Below, in pieces: positions 1-6,490 of a stretch of 12,122 bases of DNA. Origin of the DNA: Microbacteriaceae bacterium. Lineage in GTDB: Bacteria > Actinomycetota > Actinomycetes > Actinomycetales > Microbacteriaceae. The notes beneath the pieces are model-generated. The model saw only the letters and a list, made by a program, of their open reading frames with translations. It did not search any database and was not told where the DNA came from. The position numbers were made by a program, and so were the translations under genes. Each line of letters starts with the position of its first letter. Positions within the stretch are counted from its first letter, which is position 1. Location of the stretch: positions 1 through 12,122 of the forward strand of contig CANFKN010000026.1 of assembly GCA_947447385.1 (NCBI GenBank), given 5' to 3'.

Positions 1-269
1 CTTGGGGAACCCCGACCGCTGTCATCGCGCGCTGCGGTTTGCCCGAGGTTCTGGTTTCAAAGCTGCCTTGCGTAACTGCTGGAGGTGTTGACTGGCTCGT
101 CGACGATTCTGCAGCGCCAAGCTATCGTTTCATCAGCTTCGCCCGCAACCCTGCGACCGAGGTGATCGTCGACTCGAAGGCCGCCTCAGGTGCCAGCGCG
201 CTCGATGCTATCGGCCCGGCGGTTTCGCACATTAAGGCTACCCATGTGTGCCTGCCAAAACCTGACTAA
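1..269 (+). CDS. DUF3515 family protein, C-terminal part (5' end outside window)
   Basis: The frame is open from the left edge to a TAA at 267-269, giving about 89 C-terminal residues. I recognise the DUF3515 pattern: a start resembling W-G-x-P with an R-C-G-L-P segment, a V-D-W-L segment in the middle, a F-A-R-N-P-A-x-E-V-x-V segment, and a final A-x-G-P-A-V stretch. DUF3515 proteins are usually small exported or membrane-anchored actinobacterial proteins of unknown role, encoded convergently next to ddl (for example Rv2980 beside ddl in Mycobacterium tuberculosis, from memory). The signal or anchor would lie in the missing N-terminus, so it cannot be checked here. A TTG at 39 could be called a start, but coding sense continues upstream of it, so this is a truncated gene and not a 76-residue one. 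The first hairpin element begins 12 bases after the stop. Confidence 0.85.
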   Translation, partial: WGTPTAVIARCGLPEVLVSKLPCVTAGGVDWLVDDSAAPSYRFISFARNPATEVIVDSKAASGASALDAIGPAVSHIKATHVCLPKPD

Positions 270-280
270 CTCGTTTCGTT

Positions 281-412
281 TGCTAACAGGTCGATATGTT
301 TCTTTTTCTGCACAGCCGCCCGTTTGCAACAGTCGCCATTTCTTGCAAAGATAAAGGCATCGTCGCCTAAAGTATCGTCTCTAGGCTTAGCGCCCGACTT
401 CGGTCGGGCGCT
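281..412 (+). repeat. Tandem hairpin element, copy A (possible small RNA gene or terminator module)
   Basis: This is the first of two similar elements offset by 168-171 bp. Shared landmarks, in order, are TGCTAACA (281), a T-rich stretch then TGCACA (309), GTTTGC (322), CATCG (358), GGCTTAG (384) and a 10-bp hairpin (389-412) with a TTCG loop. Spacing is nearly constant between copies, with an indel of about 3 bases near 356. The shared parts are not protein-like: a 24-codon ORF (ATG 296 to TAA 368-370) exists in this copy, but the aligned bases of copy B lie in another frame. An RNA or regulatory role is inferred. No known RNA family was recognised. The element may simply end DUF3515 transcription. 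Confidence 0.6.
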
Positions 413-420
413 TGCATTTA
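389..420 (+). terminator. Hairpin of copy A, weak intrinsic terminator
   Basis: The arms AGCGCCCGAC (389-398) and GTCGGGCGCT (403-412) pair perfectly around a C-TTCG-G tetraloop, a very stable RNA fold. The tail TGCATTTA is only moderately T-rich, so termination may be partial. It lies 119 bases after the DUF3515 stop and could end that transcript or an RNA started within copy A. Confidence 0.6.
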
Positions 421-449
421 AGCCCACTCCTCTGGCAGAAATGCAAAGT

Positions 450-590
450 TGCTAACATTTTTTTGCCTCGGTTTTTTGCACATGCACTAGTTTGCCAGCG
501 CTCGATTTTTATGACAGTATTTAGAAATCATCGGTCGAGAGAAATGTCTTTCGGCTTAGGGCCCAACGAAAGTTGGGCCCTTGTTTTTTT
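450..590 (+). repeat. Tandem hairpin element, copy B (possible small RNA gene)
   Basis: Second copy of the element described at 281. It carries TGCTAACA (450), a T-rich run then TGCACA (477), GTTTGC (490), CATCG (529), GGCTTAG (553) and a 10-bp hairpin (558-581). Compared with copy A, the hairpin differs at two base pairs, and both changes are compensated (C-G to G-C, and G-C to A-T), while the loop changes from TTCG to GAAA. This suggests the RNA fold is what is kept. A TTGCCA at 492 could be a -35 box but no convincing -10 follows. Bases 591-740 hold no further feature I can support apart from the doubtful minus-strand ORF. Confidence 0.6.
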
Positions 591-762
591 CAAAATCCTT
601 CGTCATCGGCTTTGAATGGCATGCATAGGTTTGAAGATGAAAAATCACACGCTTAGGCCAGCCCTTACTCGCCACATAATCGACTACTTGTTCTGTCAAC
701 TTTTGCGGGTATGCCAATTGGTCTATAGGTGAGCCGCAAATTAGGTCCACTCTGGTGGGCAA
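556..762 (-). CDS. Possible small ORF overlapping the NYN gene end, unknown function
   Basis: A 68-codon minus-strand frame opens at a TTG (762), or at a GTG (750), inside the last codons of the NYN gene and runs to a stop at 556-558. I recognise no family. Its middle (about residues 18-55) has a mixed, protein-like composition with V-V-D-Y-V and R-V-I-F-H-L segments, but its last residues are read from the plus-strand terminator hairpin, which argues that the end is accidental. No clear ribosome binding site is visible. It could be a translationally coupled small gene, a decayed remnant, or chance. Confidence 0.2.
   Translation of the reverse strand: MPTRVDLICGSPIDQLAYPQKLTEQVVDYVASKGWPKRVIFHLQTYACHSKPMTKDFEKNKGPTFVGP
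558..590 (+). terminator. Strong intrinsic terminator (copy B hairpin)
   Basis: The arms AGGGCCCAAC (558-567) and GTTGGGCCCT (572-581) pair perfectly around a GAAA tetraloop and are followed by TTGTTTTTTT (581-590), a classic rho-independent terminator for plus-strand transcription. On the minus strand no T-run follows the hairpin, so it should not efficiently stop transcripts arriving from the NYN gene. Confidence 0.85.
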
Positions 763-1454
763 ACTATGTGTCGGCCGTTTGGAGCGACATATGTCTTTTG
801 AAGCTGGCAGCTAACCAAGAGGCTTTTGTGAACATAATCGAGGCTGGAGGCGCATGTTCGCAAGTGGTTGCTACCGTGCTCTCTGTGAGGCACCAAGACT
901 TTGACATCAAGACCGAACTGACCCGCAAAAAGCACCGGTGTAACGAGATCTGAGTCGCCAGTGACCACCAACGCACCAGAAATATCAGCGGTAAATGCGT
1001 CGCGAAGCAAATATGAACCCAAATTTACGTCGGAACCCTTTTCTTTGAACTCGATAATTCTTACCTTCGGTTGATATGGCCTGGCCGCTCTTGCCGATGA
1101 GTTTATGGCTAGCTGAGTTATGCCTAACCAACTCGGCAGAATTGGTTCGATGACTTGCCTGCGTGCGACGCTGTACAGTGGGAGCCATCGTTTGTTCTTT
1201 TGAAATTTGCCTTTAACTATCTCGATTCCCTGACTTTTGAGAACCCGCAAATACTTCTCTTGCCTGCGAGGCGCATCATCTCCGGGGTATTTCTCTGAAA
1301 TGGCCGCAGTGAAGAAATAGATTTTGCCGAGTTGCATATCGGGGCGAGCGGCCTGGCAAAAGGCCACGAGATCAAGCCACTTGAGTTCGGGGCGGCCTTT
1401 GAGGGCTCCCATGTAAAGGTTAAAGCCGTCGACGTAGGCGTTGAAAACAGGCAA
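741..1454 (-). CDS. NYN-domain protein (PIN-like predicted ribonuclease)
   Basis: A predicted 237-residue soluble protein of the NYN (PIN-like) superfamily, whose members act as metal-dependent nucleases, mostly on RNA. The expected acidic sites are visible: D9 in a Y-V-D-G-F-N-L-Y opening, D142 in E-K-G-S-D-V-N-L, and D167 and D169 in V-T-G-D-S-D-L. The C-terminus has the G-R-x-I-x-x-P-x-x-W ending common in this family, so it looks complete. The stretch from about residue 92 to 130 is longer than in typical members. I place the start at TTG 1454 because GAGGAG (1461-1466 on the complement) lies 6 bases upstream and conserved sequence starts right there; an open frame continues upstream to 1517 without family similarity. 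It sits 88 bases after ddl in AT-richer DNA. Target and partner are unknown. Confidence 0.85.
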   Translation of the reverse strand: MPVFNAYVDGFNLYMGALKGRPELKWLDLVAFCQAARPDMQLGKIYFFTAAISEKYPGDDAPRRQEKYLRVLKSQGIEIVKGKFQKNKRWLPLYSVARRQVIEPILPSWLGITQLAINSSARAARPYQPKVRIIEFKEKGSDVNLGSYLLRDAFTADISGALVVTGDSDLVTPVLFAGQFGLDVKVLVPHREHGSNHLRTCASSLDYVHKSLLVSCQLQKTYVAPNGRHIVCPPEWT

Positions 1455-1460
1455 GTCAGA

Positions 1461-1466
1461 CTCCTC
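1461..1466 (-). promoter_or_regulatory. Ribosome binding site deciding the NYN gene start
   Basis: GAGGAG on the minus strand, 6 bases before TTG 1454. It is one of the best Shine-Dalgarno matches in the window, and it favours the internal TTG over the upstream start at 1517. Confidence 0.7.
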
Positions 1467-1542
1467 GAAAATAATCAGGAGTGAAGTCTCGCAGAACAGC
1501 AACCACCAAAAACCCAAAGACCTAAAGCGGTGCAGAAAACCG

Positions 1543-2652
1543 CTAAACGGCCTCGGTTGCCAAAAAGATAAGCTCGTCGATTAGGTCTGCATAAGCCAAG
1601 CCGCTTGCCCGCCATAGCTTCGGATACATCGACAGTGGAGTGAAACCCGGCATAGTGTTGATCTCGTTCACCACGAAGCCGTCGGCAGTCAAAAAGAAGT
1701 CAACTCGGCCGAGGCCTCGACAGCCCAAGGCATCGAAGGCTCGGGCGGCAATAGTCTGCATTTCGGCAAGTTCGGCGTCGCTTATGACGGCTGGCACGAT
1801 TAGCTCAACCGAGTCTTCGTCGCGATACTTTGCATCGAAGTCATAGAACTCGCGGCCGTGAACCACGATTTCGCCAGCTACAGAAACTCTAGGCGAGGCA
1901 CCATCGCGGCCCGAAAGCACCGCACATTCAACCTCGCGGCCGATAACCCCGCGTTCAACAACAACTTTGGTGTCTTCGGCAAAAGCAACCGCAAGGGCCT
2001 CGGCGAAATCGCCCAATGCCTTCACCTTCGAAACGCCAACCGATGAACCAGCGCGAGCTGGCTTAACAAACAGCGGCAGACCGCCAAGACCACGCACCTG
2101 TTCAAGCACGGTTTCTGGGTCGGCAAGCCAGCGGTGGCGGTGAATCACCACGTGAGGCACGGCGGGCACACCAGCTTGCAAAAACAGCACCTTGGTGAAT
2201 TCTTTGTCCATGCCCGCAGCAGACGCCAAAATGCCATTGCCGACATAAGGCAAACCGATCAGCTCAAAGAAACCCTGAATTGTGCCGTCTTCACCGAAAG
2301 GCCCGTGCAGCACCGCAAACGCGACATCGGCCACGCCGAGGCTGCGGCGCACGCCGGAGGCATCCGTGTGAAAAATTTCGCGCGAACCATCGAAAGCAAA
2401 ATCGATCAGCTCGCCGGCAAACTCAACAACTGGCAACGCCTGGTCACCTGGTGGCAGAGCCCAAACCGAAGCATCATCAACCGCAGGAACAAAGCGCCCA
2501 TCGCGCGTGATGCCAACGGTGATCAGGTTGTAACGATTGCGGTCAATTGCGCCCATCACTCCCGCGGCAGTGGCGCAAGAAATCGAGTGCTCACTCGAGC
2601 GGCCGCCAAAAATCAGAACGACAGTTTGCTTAGAAGCGACGGATGAACTCAC
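1543..2652 (-). CDS. ddl: D-alanine--D-alanine ligase
   Basis: ATP-grasp enzyme joining two D-alanines for the peptidoglycan stem peptide, in the cytoplasm. Over 369 residues it shows the N-terminal F-G-G-R-S-S-E-H-S motif (15-23), H-G-P-F-G-E-D-G-T-I-Q-G (116-127), the ATP-grasp segment V-K-P-A-R-A-G-S-S-V-G-V (197-208), the omega-loop F-Y-D-F-D-A-K-Y (269-276) with the tyrosine typical of D-Ala-D-Ala rather than D-Ala-D-lactate ligases, and the metal site R-V-D-F-F ... N-E-I-N-T-M-P-G-F-T (316-338). I chose GTG 2652: AAGG lies 9 bases upstream, whereas the TTG at 2661 touches that site. The gpsA stop is 11 bases upstream, so this is the last gene of the leuC-ddl block. A weak 5-bp inverted repeat overlaps its stop codon. 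Confidence 0.95.
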   Translation of the reverse strand: MSSSVASKQTVVLIFGGRSSEHSISCATAAGVMGAIDRNRYNLITVGITRDGRFVPAVDDASVWALPPGDQALPVVEFAGELIDFAFDGSREIFHTDASGVRRSLGVADVAFAVLHGPFGEDGTIQGFFELIGLPYVGNGILASAAGMDKEFTKVLFLQAGVPAVPHVVIHRHRWLADPETVLEQVRGLGGLPLFVKPARAGSSVGVSKVKALGDFAEALAVAFAEDTKVVVERGVIGREVECAVLSGRDGASPRVSVAGEIVVHGREFYDFDAKYRDEDSVELIVPAVISDAELAEMQTIAARAFDALGCRGLGRVDFFLTADGFVVNEINTMPGFTPLSMYPKLWRASGLAYADLIDELIFLATEAV

Positions 2653-2663
2653 AGCAGCCAACC

Positions 2664-3707
2664 TTATTCGTCGAGAGGGGTGTCGGTTGAGTGGGTCAAG
2701 AAAGGTGCAATATCTTTAGGGGCCATTTTGCCCTCCATCACCAAAAGCACCTGCTCGACGATTGGCATTGAAACACCTTTAGCTTCGGCGAGCTGCAAGA
2801 TCGGCGCGACTGAGCTTAGACCTTCGGCAGTTTGCTGCATGCGCTTTAGAACCTCGCGCTTGGTAAAGCCTTTGCCGAGCATTTCGCCGGCGCGGTGATT
2901 GCGCGATAGCGGTGATTCGCTGGTGGCAATGAGGTCGCCCATGCCTGCGAGACCAACCATGGTGTTTGGCTTTGCGCCGTAGGCAACTGCAAATCGTGAG
3001 ATTTCGGCAAGGCCGCGAGTCATGATTGAGGCCTTGGTGTTTTCGCCATAGCCAACACCGTTGACGATGCCGATTGCAACAGCGATTAGGTTTTTGAGAA
3101 TGCCACCGAACTCGGTGCCAATCACGTCGCGGTTGGTGAAGGTTGTGAAATAAGAGTTGGTTGAAGCCTTAGCAACAGCCAAAGCCGCAGCCTTCGAGGC
3201 GCTTGCGGCAACTGAAGCGGTTGGCTCTTGCTTGGCGATTTCTGGTGCAAGGTTCGGCCCTGAAATGACAACGATTTGATTCGCATCAAAACCGGTCACT
3301 TCGGCAATAACCTCGCTCATGCGAAGGCCGGTGTCTTTTTCAACACCCTTCATGAGGCTCACGATGATGGCGCCAGCTGGAATCGCCGAGCCCCAAGTTT
3401 TGAGGTTGTCACGCAGTGTTTGAGATGGCACAGACAGATAAACCTGTGAGGCGCCGGCTAGAACTTCGACGGCGTTGAGGCTGGCCGAAAGGTTCGCAGG
3501 CAGTTTGATGCCTGGCAAATAGTCACCGTTGCGGTGCTCTTCGTTGATTTCTTCGACCACATCTTCGCGACGAGCCCAAAGCACGACCTCGTTGTTGCTG
3601 TCGTCGGCAAGAACTTTGGCAAACGTAGTGCCCCAGCTGCCAGCGCCCATTACCGCAATCTTGATTGGGGCGGCGTCTGACGCATTTGGAGTTTGACTCG
3701 AGGTCAC
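2664..3707 (-). CDS. gpsA: NAD(P)H-dependent glycerol-3-phosphate dehydrogenase
   Basis: Reduces dihydroxyacetone phosphate to sn-glycerol-3-phosphate, the backbone for phospholipids. The 347 residues contain the Rossmann motif G-A-G-S-W-G-T (21-27), S-G-P-N-L-A-P-E-I (149-157), the catalytic lysine K205 in G-I-L-K-N, and the G-x-G-D-L ... S-R-N segment (255-270). The first 15 residues are Ser/Ala/Pro-rich and outside the domain. The GTG start at 3707 overlaps the plsC TGA by 4 bases (GTGA), an arrangement that usually means coupled translation. Together with plsC it forms a phospholipid-precursor pair between murA and ddl. In several actinobacteria a cofC gene lies close to gpsA; it is not in this window. 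Confidence 0.96.
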   Translation of the reverse strand: MTSSQTPNASDAAPIKIAVMGAGSWGTTFAKVLADDSNNEVVLWARREDVVEEINEEHRNGDYLPGIKLPANLSASLNAVEVLAGASQVYLSVPSQTLRDNLKTWGSAIPAGAIIVSLMKGVEKDTGLRMSEVIAEVTGFDANQIVVISGPNLAPEIAKQEPTASVAASASKAAALAVAKASTNSYFTTFTNRDVIGTEFGGILKNLIAVAIGIVNGVGYGENTKASIMTRGLAEISRFAVAYGAKPNTMVGLAGMGDLIATSESPLSRNHRAGEMLGKGFTKREVLKRMQQTAEGLSSVAPILQLAEAKGVSMPIVEQVLLVMEGKMAPKDIAPFLTHSTDTPLDE

Positions 3708-4546
3708 TTCTTGCTCGCTTTCTTAGCTTCGGCAGCAGCAGCTTTTTTCGCTTCGATTGCCGCGGCTTTTTCAGCCTTTACAAAATTGCCAGTCACGGTT
3801 TGGCCGGTGTGAGCTGGGTTGTAACGAACCGCTGGCGCTTTTTCGCCGCGCAGCTGTTCAACCAGTTCGGTGATCTTGGTCATGACGAGTTCGGTGGCCT
3901 CGGTTAGTTCAGCTGCAGAGAGCTGGCGGCCACGATATGGTGAAAGGTCGATTTCGTCGCCAACGATCACATCGACGTGCTTCCAAAACCCTGGGCGAAA
4001 CTTTGAGCCATAGCGTGGCAAAATTTTCTCGGCGCCCCAGTGAGCGATGGCATAAACCGGCACTTCGGTTTCAAGTGCCAAACGCACCGCGCCCGACTTG
4101 CCTCGCATTGGCCAAAGGTTTGGCTCACGAGTGAGCGTGCCTTCAGGAAAAATGTTGATGGTGTGACCGGCCTTCAAAAACTTGTGAGCCATGCGAAGCG
4201 ACTCGTCATTTTTTGAGCCTCCCCCACGAAACACCGGAATCTGCCCACCCATGCGCAACACGAAACCAACAAAAGGCACGCGAAAAAGCGCTTCTTTTGC
4301 CAAGAAGTGGGGTGCGCGACGAAGAATGAAATAGCCGAAGTAGGCAACGGCTAGCGGGTCAACGTTGGTCACGTGGTTTCCGACGAGCACATACGCACCT
4401 TTTTGCGGCAACTTCTCGTGACCGTGGGGCACAACCTTGAACATCAGGCGAACGATAGGCAGAAGAATCCAAGCAACAATGTGCAGGCGCGGGGTTCGCT
4501 CGCGCTTGAAAATCTTTGGCAGCTTTGTTGGTTTTTCTTTAGCCAT
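3704..4546 (-). CDS. plsC: 1-acyl-sn-glycerol-3-phosphate acyltransferase (PlsC family)
   Basis: Membrane-associated acyltransferase expected to add the second acyl chain to lysophosphatidic acid. Family motifs are present: N-H-x-x-x-x-D with H58 and D63 (motif I), G-G-Q-I-P-V-F-R (100-107, motif II), F-P-E-G-T (133-137, motif III) and V-P-V-Y-A-I-A-H-W-G (162-171, motif IV). A hydrophobic segment at about 22-40 fits membrane attachment. After the domain (about residue 235) comes a Lys/Ala-rich tail (about 257-280) with repeated A-E-A-K-K-A units, probably a charged helix. ATG 4546 follows the murA stop by 28 bases, and its end overlaps gpsA by 4 bases. Acyl substrate specificity cannot be read from the sequence. 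Confidence 0.92.
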   Translation of the reverse strand: MAKEKPTKLPKIFKRERTPRLHIVAWILLPIVRLMFKVVPHGHEKLPQKGAYVLVGNHVTNVDPLAVAYFGYFILRRAPHFLAKEALFRVPFVGFVLRMGGQIPVFRGGGSKNDESLRMAHKFLKAGHTINIFPEGTLTREPNLWPMRGKSGAVRLALETEVPVYAIAHWGAEKILPRYGSKFRPGFWKHVDVIVGDEIDLSPYRGRQLSAAELTEATELVMTKITELVEQLRGEKAPAVRYNPAHTGQTVTGNFVKAEKAAAIEAKKAAAAEAKKASKK

Positions 4547-4574
4547 GTTGAACCCGCTCGCTCGTGAAAATCAG

Positions 4575-5888
4575 TTATTCGGTGTAGCTAAAGTCAGCGC
4601 CAAGAGCGGCCAGCTTGTCTAAGAAGTGCTCATAGCCGCGTGAAATCAACTGCACATTTGAAACGTTGGATGTTCCTTCGGCAGCCAAAGCAGCCACCAT
4701 GTGGCTAAAGCCACCGCGCAGGTCAGGCACGCGAATGTCGGCGGCCTTCAATGCGGTTGGGCCCGAGATAACTGCTGAGTGATAGAAGTTTCGCTGACCA
4801 AAGCGGCAAGGTGTGCCGCCGAGGCATTCGCGATAAATCTGAATCTGCGCGCCCATGTCGTTCAGAGCATCGGTGAAACCAAAGCGGTTCTCATAGACGG
4901 TTTCGTGCACAATCGACAAGCCTTTAGCCTGGGTCAAAGCCACAACCAATGGCTGCTGCCAGTCGGTCATGAAACCTGGGTGAACGTCGGTTTCGATAAC
5001 CACCGGGTTCAGCTCACCGCCCGGGTGATAGAAGCGAATGCCGTCATCTTCGATTTCAAACGCGCCGCCAACCTTGCGAAACACGTTCAAGAAAGTCATC
5101 ATCTCTGGCTGGCGTGCGCCGCCAACGAAAATGTCGCCCTGAGTGGCTAGCGCTGCGGCAGCCCATGAGGCAGCCTCGTTGCGGTCGAAAAGTGCTCGGT
5201 GGGTGTAACCCTCGAGGCGCTCGACACCTTCAACGCGAATCACGCGATCGGTGTCAACCGAAATAACAGCGCCCATCTTTTGCAAGATGGCGATGAGGTC
5301 CATGATCTCTGGCTCAATGGCTGCACCAGAAAGTTCGGTGATGCCCTCGGCCAAAACCGAAGTCAGAAGCACCTGCTCGGTTGCGCCAACCGAAGGGTAA
5401 GGCAGCGAAACCTTTGCGCCCTTGAGGCCTTCGGGCGCTGACAAGCGAGTGCCGTTTGGCAGCTTCTCGATGACCGCACCAAAGTTGCGAAGCACCTCTA
5501 GGTGAAAGTCAATCGGGCGATCGCCAATGTGGCAACCACCTAGGTCAGGAATAAATGCCTCGCCCAAACGGTGAAGTAGCGGGCCACAGAACAAGATTGG
5601 AATGCGCGACGAACCAGCGTGGGCATCGATGTCAACCATGCGAGCTGATTCAACGTTGCTCGGGTCAAGGTGCATCACGCCGTCTTCGTCGTGAGTGATT
5701 AGAACACCGTGCAACTGCAACAGGCGCGAAACCACTTCGACGTCGCTGATTTTAGGAACATCTTTAAGCACGCTGGCGCTGTGACCCAAAAGGGCTGCAA
5801 CCATCGCCTTGGTTACAAGGTTCTTGGCACCCTTGATGTCAACACGACCAACAAGCGGCTTGCCACCGGTAACAGTTATTTGACTCAT
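4575..5888 (-). CDS. murA: UDP-N-acetylglucosamine 1-carboxyvinyltransferase
   Basis: Transfers enolpyruvate from phosphoenolpyruvate to UDP-GlcNAc, the first committed step of peptidoglycan synthesis. The 437 residues match the family length. K22-N23 in G-A-K-N and the loop G-G-C-H-I-G-D-R-P (117-125) with catalytic cysteine C119 are visible, as is the T-D-W-Q-Q-P segment near the acidic active-site residue. The cysteine, rather than the aspartate found in mycobacteria, predicts the fosfomycin-reactive form. I chose ATG 5888, which shares one base with the leuD stop (TGATG) and has GGGAG 4 bases upstream; the frame opens further to 5924, but those residues lie before the conserved beginning and inside leuD. 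Confidence 0.96.
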   Translation of the reverse strand: MSQITVTGGKPLVGRVDIKGAKNLVTKAMVAALLGHSASVLKDVPKISDVEVVSRLLQLHGVLITHDEDGVMHLDPSNVESARMVDIDAHAGSSRIPILFCGPLLHRLGEAFIPDLGGCHIGDRPIDFHLEVLRNFGAVIEKLPNGTRLSAPEGLKGAKVSLPYPSVGATEQVLLTSVLAEGITELSGAAIEPEIMDLIAILQKMGAVISVDTDRVIRVEGVERLEGYTHRALFDRNEAASWAAAALATQGDIFVGGARQPEMMTFLNVFRKVGGAFEIEDDGIRFYHPGGELNPVVIETDVHPGFMTDWQQPLVVALTQAKGLSIVHETVYENRFGFTDALNDMGAQIQIYRECLGGTPCRFGQRNFYHSAVISGPTALKAADIRVPDLRGGFSHMVAALAAEGTSNVSNVQLISRGYEHFLDKLAALGADFSYTE

Positions 5889-6490
5889 CAGACTCCCTTG
5901 GCCGGCAATGTCTTTGGTCGCCACGACTCGCGTTTGGCTTCGAAATCAACAATTGCTTGCTCATCGCGAAGGGTCAAACCAATGTCATCTAGACCTTCTA
6001 GCAGACGCCACCTAGTGTAATCGTCAATCTCAAAGCTGACGGTGAGGTCGCCGATGCTTGCTGTGCGGTCAACCAGGTTGACCTCAATTTCACTGCCGGG
6101 GTTAGCCTCGATTGCAGCCCAAAGCTTCTCGGTGTCTTCGTCGGTGATTACACCTGCCACTAGACCCTGCTTGCCCGCATTGCCGCGAAAAATGTCGGCG
6201 AACTTCGAGCTGAAAACTGCTTTGAAACCATAGTCGCGAAGTGCCCAAACAGCGTGCTCGCGGCTCGACCCCGTGCCAAAGTCTGGGCCAGCAACCAACA
6301 CTTGACCGCCAGCATATGCCTGTTGGTTCAAAATGAAGTCAGCGTCGCCGCGCCAAGCTGCAAAAAGTGCATCTTCAAAGCCGGTCTTGGTGATGCGCTT
6401 CAAATAGACGGCTGGAATGATCTGGTCGGTGTCGACGTTGCTTCTGCGCAATGGCACAGCAACGCCTGAGAAAACTTCAAACTTTTCCAT
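5888..6490 (-). CDS. leuD: 3-isopropylmalate dehydratase small subunit
   Basis: Small (swivel) subunit that partners LeuC to isomerise 2-isopropylmalate to 3-isopropylmalate in leucine synthesis. The 200-residue length fits. Recognisable segments are N-V-D-T-D-Q-I-I-P near residue 18, G-x-D-F-G-T-G-S-S-R-E-H-A near 68-80, which contacts substrate, and a conserved F-S-S-K-F-A-D-I-F-R-G-N segment. ATG 6490 overlaps the leuC stop by one base (TAATG), with a GGGAG site 7 bases upstream, so equal synthesis of the two subunits by coupling is likely. Confidence 0.97.
   Translation of the reverse strand: MEKFEVFSGVAVPLRRSNVDTDQIIPAVYLKRITKTGFEDALFAAWRGDADFILNQQAYAGGQVLVAGPDFGTGSSREHAVWALRDYGFKAVFSSKFADIFRGNAGKQGLVAGVITDEDTEKLWAAIEANPGSEIEVNLVDRTASIGDLTVSFEIDDYTRWRLLEGLDDIGLTLRDEQAIVDFEAKRESWRPKTLPAKGV

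Noticed and set aside
296..370. 24-codon ORF (ATG 296 to TAA 368-370) inside hairpin element A as a small protein or leader peptide
   Set aside because: The matching bases of element B lie in a different frame without an equivalent ORF, and there is no ribosome binding site, so the conservation is not at protein level.
412..615. 67-codon plus-strand ORF through hairpin element B
   Set aside because: It reads through the terminator hairpin and T-run, with no ribosome binding site and no family resemblance.
270..740. CRISPR array or transposon remnant in the intergenic region
   Set aside because: Only two diverged copies at ~169 bp with no short identical repeats, no spacers, no transposase and no terminal inverted repeats.
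1526..1544. Inverted repeat AGCGG/CCGCT overlapping the ddl stop as a terminator
   Set aside because: Only 5 bp with a 9-base loop, and the downstream T-runs on the minus strand are interrupted; too weak to call.
2134..2646. 170-codon plus-strand ORF opposite ddl
   Set aside because: Antisense shadow of a clear ddl gene, with composition set by the complementary codons.
5889..5924. Longer murA start at 5924
   Set aside because: The extra residues precede the conserved MurA N-terminus and lie inside leuD; ATG 5888 has a ribosome binding site and the TGATG junction.
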